Source of the DNA: Chrysomallon squamiferum
Lineage: Eukaryota; Mollusca; Gastropoda; Neomphalida; Peltospiridae
DNA: 27,500 bases
NCBI GenBank assembly: GCA_012295275.1
Contig: CM022665.1
Location: 44,991,595-45,019,094, forward strand
Direction: 5' to 3'
The notes below the pieces were generated by a model. It searched no databases and was not told the origin of the DNA. It worked only from the letters and a program-made list of their open reading frames with translations. The translations under genes and the position numbers were made by a program. This document shows, piece by piece, positions 21,103-27,500 of the stretch (within the stretch, counting starts at the first letter, position 1; every line of letters starts with the position of its first letter).

Positions 21103-21357
21103 AAGATAACAAAAAAAAAAAAAAAAATGAAAAAAGGGTTTATTGTTGTGAATGTGAAAAAAAAAGTAACAGAATCGCCACGCAATGATGACTCAGGGAA
21201 ATCTGCATCGATGATAACTTTACTGAAATATGAGATGTTACTGATTCGTCTTTTTTTTATGAAACGTATCTTTATACATATAGTGTCACACCTACAGACA
21301 CACAAACACACACACCTAGACACACACACACACGTAACTGAAAAGATAGCTGGATAG
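21103..21357 (+). CDS. Candidate 3'-terminal exon, unknown basic protein
   Basis: Immediately after the acceptor AG (21101-21102) a frame opens as KITKKKKKMKKG and continues 84 codons to TAG at 21355-21357. The middle is complex: VTESPRNDDSGKSASMITLL, then a hydrophobic/basic LLIRLFFMKRIFIHIV. The end is His/Thr-rich because the frame crosses a (CA)n tract. AATAAA lies about 230 bases after the stop. Against it: the head is poly-A-encoded, the tail is repeat-encoded, and I recognise no family. Confidence 0.25.
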   Translation, partial: KITKKKKKMKKGFIVVNVKKKVTESPRNDDSGKSASMITLLKYEMLLIRLFFMKRIFIHIVSHLQTHKHTHLDTHTHVTEKIAG

Positions 21358-21774
21358 ATAGAAACCTAGACAGACAGGTAGATGAGAAGAAAGACAGACA
21401 GACAGGACAGAAAATAACAGAGACAGATTAACAGAGATTTTGTTTCATTACTTTCCTTTCCTTTTTTTTTCTTTTTTCTCATTCTCACCATTTTTTTTTT
21501 TTTTTTTTTTTTTTTTTGGTCATACACGAGGGTCGAATTCATTTTCGAGTTTAATACTCAACTTAATCCAAACGAAATGTTCCATAAAATAAAACACCGC
21601 ATCTACTTTACGTAAAACCCTTACGAACTTAATAAATAACAAATCTAGCAAAATGCTGTCAGTTTCCAGACGAAAATAGTTTAAGTCTAAATCATAAACA
21701 TCGACATTGAAGATTAAATTGACTAAATGTGACTAAATTCATAATAAATAAACAAATAAATTAATTAATTTAAA
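21358..21774. other. (GATA/GACA) patch, poly-T and unique spacer
   Basis: Diverged GATA/GACA units at 21345-21425 and poly-T at 21492-21517 are followed by about 250 bp of complex AT-rich sequence without a gene. Confidence 0.5.
21588..21593 (+). terminator. AATAAA polyadenylation-type hexamer
   Basis: Canonical hexamer downstream of the candidate exon at 21103-21357. It is weak evidence alone in AT-rich sequence. Confidence 0.2.
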
Positions 21775-22012
21775 TTATTAATCAGCAGGAAATGTATGGC
21801 GTAATATTTAAAAATAAGAAAAGGTTATTCAGCAATGAATATATGACGTCATTTCTAATATTAAGAAATGAAAAAGTTATTCAGCCATGAATGTATGACG
21901 TCATATACAACATAAAAAAAATGAAAACGTTATTCAACAACGAATGTATCACGTAATTTCTAATAATAACAAGCTAAAAATTAATCAGCATTGAATGAAT
22001 GACGTCATTTCA
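21775..22012. repeat. About 52-bp minisatellite carrying CRE palindromes
   Basis: Five units begin at about 21783, 21830, 21882, 21935 and 21986, each with a CAGCAATGAATGTATGACGT-like head and an AAAAAGTTATT-like tail. The CRE/ATF octamer TGACGTCA is intact in units 2, 3 and 5 (21844, 21896, 22000), exactly 52 and 104 bp apart. It is altered in units 1 (TGGCGTAA) and 4 (TCACGTAA). Confidence 0.9.
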
Positions 22013-22535
22013 ATGGATCAAAACAAATAAATGTTGTTGCTGTTTTCTATTGTTCTGATTTTATTTTTCTGTACAAACATATAAGAAAACATATTTATTT
22101 AATTATTTACTTTTAGCTTATTTTTTATGTATTTATTTGCTTTTTGTATATGTATGTATTTATGTATATAGGTATATATGTTTGGACATGTGTATATGTG
22201 TATGTATGTAGCCATGCAGTCATGTTTGTTTGTATAAATGCATGTATTTTTTGTTTGTTTGTATAAATTCATATATTTTTTGTTTGTTTGTGTGTTTCTT
22301 TATAATGTTTGTTTTTATGTTAAAATAAGATAAAGTTAATTGAAACCATAAAATATCAAAAATAACTAAATAAATAAATAATTCACTCACAAATTAGAAA
22401 TCTTATTGATTAATGATACAAAACCATATAAATGTAAAACCTCACTTAACTGTTAACATTTCACGAAAATTACATGAAATTCACATTAACTCTTTTAACT
22501 CTGTTTCTTTTCTATATATATATATATATACATAT
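22013..22535. repeat. AT-rich spacer with (TATG)n and (TTTG)n
   Basis: Unique AT-rich sequence, then TATG units at 22146-22245, TTTG/TTTTG units at 22246-22315, and AT-rich spacer up to a short (TA)n at 22514-22530. Confidence 0.7.
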
Positions 22536-22690
22536 ATCTCTCTCTCTCTGACTCACTCACTCACTCTCGTTCTGTTTCGCTCTGTCTGTCATTCTCTCTC
22601 TCGTTCTCTCCCTCTCCGTCTCTCTCTCTCTCTCTCTCTCTCTCACTCACTCTCTCTCGTTCTGTTTCGCTCTGTCTGTCATTCTCTCTC

Positions 22691-22760
<70 letters not shown>
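22536..22760. repeat. (TC)n with 90-bp internal duplication
   Basis: A TC tract with inserted complex bits. GTTCTGTTTCGCTCTGTCTG followed by TCATTCTCTC occurs twice, at 22569 and 22659, in the same context. The last 60 bases are pure TC. Confidence 0.93.
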
Positions 22761-22762
<2 letters not shown>

Positions 22763-23107
22763 AATGTGTCTGCTGATTTATTAGACGTTCTTCAAACATC
22801 GACATCAATTCGCTGTGTACACAAAGACGGCAATAATAAAAGTAACAAGAAGAATGAACTGACATCAGACTAACACCACTCGACATTTCGCTTTTCAGTA
22901 TCAGTGTGAAAATATTCTATTTGCAGTTGATTTAGTTTGACTGTCCGTGAGTGGGTGTGGGTGTGGGTATGTGAAAGAGAGAGAGTGAAAGAAAGAATAA
23001 GGAGAAGATAATTAGGTGAGAGAAAGAATGATAACAAAAGATTTAGAGGAAGAGATAAGATATGAGGAAGACAGAGAGAATGAAAAGGAAAAATAACGGG
23101 AGACGCT
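22761..23107. other. Unique spacer, then GTGGGT and purine-rich DNA
   Basis: Complex sequence to 22945, a short GTGGGTGTGGGT patch, then GA-rich sequence to 23100. No gene is visible. Confidence 0.5.
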
Positions 23108-23495
23108 TGCATTATTATTATTACTTTTATTATTGTTGTTGTTGTTGTTATTATTATTATTATTTTATTATTGCTGTTACTATTATTATTACTATTATTA
23201 TTACTATTACTGTTACTACTACTACCACTATTATTATTATTATTATTACTATTACTGTTACTATTATTATTATTACTACTACTACTGTTACTACTACTAC
23301 TATTATTATTATTATTATTATTATTACTGTTACTAATACTATTATTATTATTATTATTATTACTGTTACTACTACTACTACTACTACTATTATTATTATT
23401 ATTATTATTATTATTACTGTTACTATTACTACTACTATTATTACTACTACTACTATTATTATTATTATTATTATTACTACTACTACTATTATTAC
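23108..23495. repeat. (ATT)n/(ACT)n field with TACTGTTAC spacers
   Basis: Blocks of ATT and ACT triplets are punctuated by the recurring motif ATTACTGTTACTA about every 40-70 bp, so a higher-order repeat lies under the microsatellite. Frames with Leu, Tyr, Asn/Ser or Ile runs are artefacts. Confidence 0.93.
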
Positions 23496-24392
23496 ATGCA
23501 CATGACTCTGACTTCACTTTTATCCTGTCGACGCTAAAGTCAACTCCCCTCCACCCTGTCAGTCGCTTAGACCCGCCCCAGCCTGACACGACAGACTTAG
23601 CTCGCTCTAGAGTAATAAACAAACAGTGAAAGCGTCAAGTGGAGACATCCTTTTAACATTCACGTGAAATATTGAGTAAGTAAAACTAGAGACACACTTT
23701 CAGTGTCACTGTGAGAATTAGAACAACTCATCCTGTATTACTGGGGAAGAAAAAGAGTCCGACGTGAAGAGGGCTGAAGGTTCAATTCTCTGCGGTGGAC
23801 AGTTTAGGTGGGGTGGGTGGGATTTTATTTCTGTATACAGTGATTGATTTTATTGCAGGTTGTTTTCAAAGCGATGGAGTGAGAGTTGTTATTGTGTATT
23901 CTGGGATGTTACAGTAAAATAACTCTCGCTGTTTATCTGTGAGAGTAACTCATGCAAAGTTTTTGGATATTTCTCTCGATGATTCTTAAATCTCTGTGGA
24001 AGTGTTAATTTTTTTTATTTTTATTTTTTTTTTTTGAATTCCTTCCTTTCACTCGTTCATTCATTAATTATTTCTTGTTTGTCGTTATTGCTGTTTTATT
24101 GATTTGTTGTATTTTCTTCTTTTTTTTATGTCTTTTCAAAAGAAGAAGAAGAAGAAGTAAACAATAATAATAAGAATAAAAAATATATATTTATTCTTGC
24201 ATCGTTTTACAGTTATCTTTGCTTTGCAGTCCTTTATTAAGACAATTTTTTATTTTTTATTTTTTTTGTTATAGCTGTCTTTTCAGGCGAAAAAAAAACA
24301 ACCTTCTCTTTATTTAAATCTGATCTTATTCGATTTCCTAGAAAATGTGACTGTTTTAAGTCAGATTTAAATCTAAATTTCTCAGAAAAAAA
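23496..24392. other. Unique island, then T-rich spacer
   Basis: 23500-24000 is complex and less AT-rich. A TTTTATTGCAG acceptor-like site at 23858 opens a 20-codon frame (LFSKRWSESCYCVFWDVTVK) ending at TAA 23920-23922, too short to call. From 24005 the sequence is T-rich with GAA units at 24141-24158 and poly-A patches. Confidence 0.4.
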
Positions 24393-24530
24393 ATGTTATT
24401 TTTTTTCTTTCTTTCTTTTTTTGTTTTTGTTTTCTTGCGTGTTTTTGTTTTCTTGGTAAACAAACAGGCCATTTGTGAGTTTTCAAACGAGTATTTGGAT
24501 TTGTTTCGCAAAAGTTGGAACGGGAAATAG
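24393..24530 (+). CDS. Small ORF, 45 aa, hydrophobic N terminus
   Basis: A complete ATG-to-TAG frame. The first 22 or so residues are almost all Phe, Leu and Val (MLFFFFLSFFVFVFLRVF), which would read as a membrane or signal segment. The remainder is mixed and hydrophilic: AICEFSNEYLDLFRKSWNGK. The hydrophobic part is encoded by a T-rich tract, so it may be fortuitous. The GCC at 24468 also follows AACAG, so the C-terminal part could instead be an exon. No homologue is recognised. Confidence 0.18.
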   Translation: MLFFFFLSFFVFVFLRVFVFLVNKQAICEFSNEYLDLFRKSWNGK

Positions 24531-24558
24531 CTAGATACGCTAAGCAGAACTAATAGTG

Positions 24559-25180
24559 CAATAGCAGTAGCAATAATTGTATGAGTAGTAGTAGCACTAA
24601 TAGAAACAGAGGTAATAATAATAGTAGTGGTGATATTTCTAATAGTTGTAAGAGTGATGATGGCAGTGGTAGTAGTGGTATTATAATAATAGTAGTAACT
24701 GTAGTAGTAGTAGCAGCAGTAGTAGTAACAACAGTAGAAGTAGTAATTGGATTAATGGAAATAGTAGTAATGGTAGTAGTAGTTGTTGTAATTGTAATAA
24801 TAGTAGTTTGTATTGATATTGCTTTGGTAATAGGATTAATAGTAATAGTATAGTAGTAGTAGTAGTAATAGTTGTTACAGCAGTAGTAATAACAGCAGCA
24901 GTAGCAGTGATAAAAGTAGTAGTAGTAGTAGTATTGTTGCAACAGTCGTTGTGCTGAAGTAACTGTAATAACAGCAGTAGCAGTTATAGTTGTTGCTGTA
25001 GTAGTAGTAATTATAGTAGTAGTAATAGTAATAAAAGCTATAGCAGTAGTAGTAGTAATAGTACTACTAGCAGTAGTAGTTGAAGTAACTGTAGTAATAG
25101 TAGTAGCAGTTATAGTTGTAGTGGTAGTAGTAATAAAGGTAGTAGTAGCAGTTGTAGTACTACTAGTAATAAAAGTAGTT

Positions 25181-25217
<37 letters not shown>

Positions 25218-25252
25218 CAGTAGTAGCAGTAGCAGTAGTAACAGTAGTTGGT
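24559..25252. repeat. (AGT)n field, about 690 bp
   Basis: AGT/AGC/AAT triplets with substitutions and some recurring longer blocks (for example TTGAAGTAACTGTAGTAAT-like segments). The Thr-, Val- and Ser-rich frames on both strands are repeat translation. Confidence 0.93.
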
Positions 25253-25555
25253 TTTTTAAAACATGATAAACTATTGATAAAAGAGACAGACCTATCCAGT
25301 TTTAATACGATATGAACAAAGATATTTTTAAAAACTACCATGTTTGATGGTTATATTTTGCACGTACAAACGTTAAAACCAACTTATCCCTTCTTTGAAA
25401 AAGCAAAAAAAATCCCTGATTCAAGAATCCAACAGGTGAAGAAGCCTTCTCTTACCCTCCTCAGACGAACAAAAAAAACCCCAGAAATCTTTGTTTAAAA
25501 GAATTCGGTTTCTTAGGGGCCTGTTTTTAACAACAAAACAAAAAAAAAAAACAAC
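25253..25555. other. Unique AT-rich spacer
   Basis: Complex sequence with several A-runs. The minus strand is open into 25421 from the ORF that starts at 25612, but this part is dominated by Phe from the poly-A tracts. Confidence 0.45.
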
Positions 25556-25612
25556 CCGATCCTGTTCCGTTTTAATTCTCGGCTCAACTTTCACTTGACT
25601 GGCTTCCATCAT
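25556..25612 (-). CDS. Candidate N-terminal coding stretch with SUMO-like motifs
   Basis: The minus strand begins ATGATGG in a strong GCC context and encodes MMEASQVKVEPRIKTEQDR before a poly-pyrimidine stretch. VKVE and IKTE both fit the psi-K-x-E sumoylation consensus, common in transcription-factor N termini. The following CGG/GTTGTT is a poor donor. It overlaps the plus-strand frame, so at most one is genuine. Confidence 0.2.
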
Positions 25613-25851
25613 GGCGAAGAAGCGGATAGGAAATTAAAGTTGAAATGAAAGCCGGCCCGTTCATACAATATCCATGGAATCAATTTCCGAACAGTTGATG
25701 ATCCTTTTGACAATGTGAAAACTCGGGACTATTTTATCTCTGGATTGCGTGTTCTTATCCTCGGCGTATTCCGGCCTCCAGTAAAAGCTGGTGTGAAAAG
25801 CGCCCATCCGGTTAATAAACGAAAAGAAAGCACAAGAAGAAGAATAATAAT
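25556..25851 (+). CDS. Complex frame with one in-frame TGA, ending at a donor
   Basis: One plus frame runs from after a TAG at 25514-25516 to a TAG at 25858-25860, broken only by TGA at 25646-25648. Before the TGA it reads FRFNSRLNFHLTGFHHGEEA. After it are NIHGINFRTVDDPFDNV and DYFISGLRVLILGVFRPP, with a basic end. A donor-like ATC/GTAAGT falls at 25851/25852 on a codon boundary. Codons lean to the purine-N-pyrimidine pattern of real genes, but the antisense frame shares that. It could be a pseudogene, an exon starting after the TGA, or chance. Confidence 0.25.
25661..25807 (-). CDS. Small ORF, 48 aa
   Basis: A complete minus-strand ATG-to-TGA frame of mixed composition: MGAFHTSFYWRPEYAEDK, later KIVPSFHIVKRIINCSE, ending DSMDIV. 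It could be an upstream ORF of the 25612 start, or a terminal exon beginning after CTTTTCACACCAG (AG at 25787-25788). It is antisense, in the same register, to the plus frame above, so openness here may be a reflection of that frame. Confidence 0.18.
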   Translation of the reverse strand: MGAFHTSFYWRPEYAEDKNTQSRDKIVPSFHIVKRIINCSEIDSMDIV

Positions 25852-25944
25852 CGTAAGTTAGAACCGTACGTCTCGTGGATTAATGCTGAATATTTTTATT
25901 TACGAATTACAGATAGGAGAATGTTCAGAGAAATTAAAGTGAAT

Positions 25945-26055
25945 TTAAATAAACACACACACACATATACACATATATATAAATACATATATATGTATAT
26001 ACATATATACATACATACATATGTGTATATAATTAAATATCATATATATACATAG

Positions 26056-26133
<78 letters not shown>

Positions 26134-26296
26134 ACTCACAGAAACACACATATGCCAATATTATATATATAATATATACATACATACATACATACATACA
26201 TACATACATACATACATACATACATAATATCTTCCTAATACACATATAAATATGGACGTGCATATACATTACATACATACACACATATATATATGG
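25945..26296. repeat. (CA)n, (TA)n, (GA)n and (CATA)n compound array
   Basis: CA 25952-25965, TA/CATA mix, TA about 26060-26095, GA 26096-26129 and CATA 26176-26226. It is open on the minus strand only as repeat. Confidence 0.94.
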
Positions 26297-26426
26297 TAAT
26301 ATAAAATCAGCCGATAAATTTTAAATTTATATTGAGAAGATACAGGCACAAATAAATATATCTAGGAACAGATAAAAAAATTAAAAAATATTTTTTTTTT
26401 TTTAGATATATTAATAGTTTATGTAA

Positions 26427-26654
26427 CTTTTAAATATTAACAACGTCTATGGAGAAGCCAGAACGAAGGAAAAAAAGTCGGAAGGTGACGGGAAGAAACG
26501 AAGTAAGCCGTCACGCTATCGGGAAATAAAGTCGTTTTGTCCCGTCGCCTCAAGACTCAGTCTGCCTATTACGCGGCAATTAGAGAGTCAATATAATTAT
26601 TGGCCCACTTCACAGAACCGAGCCCTGAGCTACAAATGCTCATCATTACCATAA
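26427..26654 (+). CDS. Open frame of 75 codons, no ATG
   Basis: From after TAA (26424-26426) to TAA at 26652-26654. The composition is complex and non-repetitive: KEKKSEGDGKKRSKPSRYRE is basic and low in hydrophobics, followed by CPVASRLSLPITRQLESQYN and YWPTSQNRALSYKCSSLP. It overlaps a 26-codon ATG frame at 26449-26529 (MEKPERRKKSRKV...), also basic. There is no ATG in the long frame and only a mediocre acceptor (AGCCAG, about 26461). It may be an exon, a gene relic or chance. Confidence 0.2.
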   Translation, partial: LLNINNVYGEARTKEKKSEGDGKKRSKPSRYREIKSFCPVASRLSLPITRQLESQYNYWPTSQNRALSYKCSSLP

Positions 26655-26659
26655 CAACA

Positions 26660-26695
26660 GCATGCGTGATTAGGCTTCGGCCAAGCTTCGCATGC
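26660..26695 (+). ncRNA. Hairpin with UUCG-type loop
   Basis: GCATGCG (26660-26666) pairs with CGCATGC (26689-26695). Inside, GGC and GCC close a TTCG tetraloop, with an internal loop between the stems. This is a sequence-level fold only. It lacks poly-U or any known RNA-family context. Confidence 0.25.
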
Positions 26696-26703
26696 CTTGC
26701 TTT

Positions 26704-26711
26704 TGACGTCA
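26704..26711. promoter_or_regulatory. CRE/ATF palindrome TGACGTCA
   Basis: A full octamer just after the hairpin and before a poly-A run, in the flank of a complex, CpG-containing island. Confidence 0.3.
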
Positions 26712-26819
26712 TTACAAGCAAAAAAAAAAAAAAATTAATAACAGTTTAATACTCTGATGAGTCGGAGAATTGTTTTGCTGCTGGAATTAGCGTTTGTTAG
26801 GATAGTTCAGTTGTGCAGC

Positions 26820-26860
26820 TCTCTCGTTGTCTGTCTGTCTGGTCTGTCTCTCTCTCTCTC

Positions 26861-26909
<49 letters not shown>

Positions 26910-27175
26910 CTATCTATCTGTCTCTGTATCTATCTCGCTCTCTCTTACGTTCTCTCTCTCTGTCTCTCTCTGTCTCGCTCTCTCTCTCACTCTTTATCTC
27001 TCTCTCAATCTCTTTATCTCTCTCGCTCTCGCTCTCTTTCTCTCTCGCTCTCTTTCTCTCTCTCTCACTTTCTCTCTGTCTCTCTCTGTCTCTCTCTGTC
27101 TCGCTCTCTCTCTCTCACTCTTTATCTCTCTCTCAGTCTCTTTATCTCTCTCGCTCTCGCTCTATTTTATCTTTA

Positions 27176-27227
<52 letters not shown>

Positions 27228-27278
27228 ACTCTTTGTTTCTCTCTCTCTCTCTTTATCTCTCTCGCTCTATTTGTATAT

Positions 27279-27347
<69 letters not shown>
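26820..27347. repeat. (TC)n with 128-bp higher-order duplication, then (AC)n
   Basis: About 510 bp of TC broken by TTTATC, CGCTC, TGTCTC and CACTC variants. ACTCTTTATCTC at 26989 and 27117 anchors a block duplicated at a 128-bp offset. It ends with AC 27329-27347. The Ser/Leu-rich frames of over 200 codons are artefacts. Confidence 0.95.
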
Positions 27348-27500
27348 TATCAGTCTCTTCGTCTACAGCTCAAGTTTTCTGTCTTTATCTATTTCTAGGT
27401 CTACCTCACCCAATGACTGTGTTACTAAATCAGTGAGTCAGTTAATGAATGAACTGGTTGATAACTTCTTCAGTTGCTGGTTCAGTGGTTCACTGTTTGA
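27348..27500. other. Unique end segment
   Basis: Complex sequence with CAGTNAGTCAGTTAATGAATGA-like short repeats near 27430-27460 and no supported gene. Confidence 0.4.

Noticed and set aside
23780-23800. GGTTCAATTCT, like a tRNA B box or SINE promoter
   Set aside because: No A box at the usual distance upstream and no SINE-like tail or target-site duplication seen.
24550-25341. 263-codon Thr-rich minus frame
   Set aside because: Encoded by the (AGT)n field. The period of three keeps the frame open. The same applies to the 211-codon Leu-rich frame at 10063-10698.
26600-26650. Minus-strand TAGCTCAGGG, like a tRNA A box
   Set aside because: A B-box-like GGTTC lies only a few bases on, far too close, and no acceptor or anticodon stems can be drawn.
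26752-26775. CTGATGAG, resembling the hammerhead ribozyme core
   Set aside because: The following bases do not form stem II, and the conserved GAAA is missing at the right place.
26757-27436. Ser/Leu frames over 200 codons
   Set aside because: Encoded by (TC)n. The head has a few complex residues but no independent support.

Overview
This window looks like animal nuclear DNA from a gene-poor or intronic region. It is AT-rich and dominated by microsatellites: long di-, tri- and tetranucleotide tracts, poly-A/T runs and minisatellites. It shows no operons, no ribosome-binding-site-led genes and no long complex reading frames. The mix of very long (ATT)n, (ACT)n, (TG)n, (GA)n and (CATA)n tracts suggests an invertebrate, perhaps a mollusc such as a coleoid cephalopod. 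That assignment is inference. I saw no diagnostic transposon, SINE or host gene, and I did not recognise the tRNA-derived SINE head common in octopus genomes.

Layout. 1-5300: (TG)n, a 16-bp array, tetranucleotide arrays, long (ATT)n blocks, two copies of a short dispersed repeat that ends in a microsatellite, a 126-bp direct duplication and AT-rich tandem repeats. 5338-5506: a near-perfect foldback around an (AT)n core. 6340-6820: the only CpG-rich, GC-box-bearing, promoter-like segment. 7284-10690: triplet-repeat fields with two internal duplications and a (TC)n tract. 11041-12549: a purine-rich zone ending in about 794 bp of (GA)n. 12886-17171: unique islands, some with splice-like signals and open frames, among T-rich and (TGTA)n tracts. 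17541-18190: an A/T minisatellite. 18480-21100: mixed repeats. 21103-21357: an open frame behind a strong acceptor. 21775-22012: a roughly 52-bp minisatellite that repeats the CRE/ATF palindrome. 22536-25252: (TC)n, (ATT/ACT)n and (AGT)n. 25556-26712: complex islands with open frames, a hairpin and a CRE. 26820-27347: (TC)n.

I can call no protein-coding gene with confidence. Almost every long open frame here is a translated microsatellite. The useful coding leads are short, complex, non-repeat frames. The best two have a recognisable 3' splice site in front and an AATAAA a few hundred bases behind (12886-13022 and 21103-21357). They are listed as low-confidence candidates. None matches a family I can name, and nothing shows that they belong to one gene.
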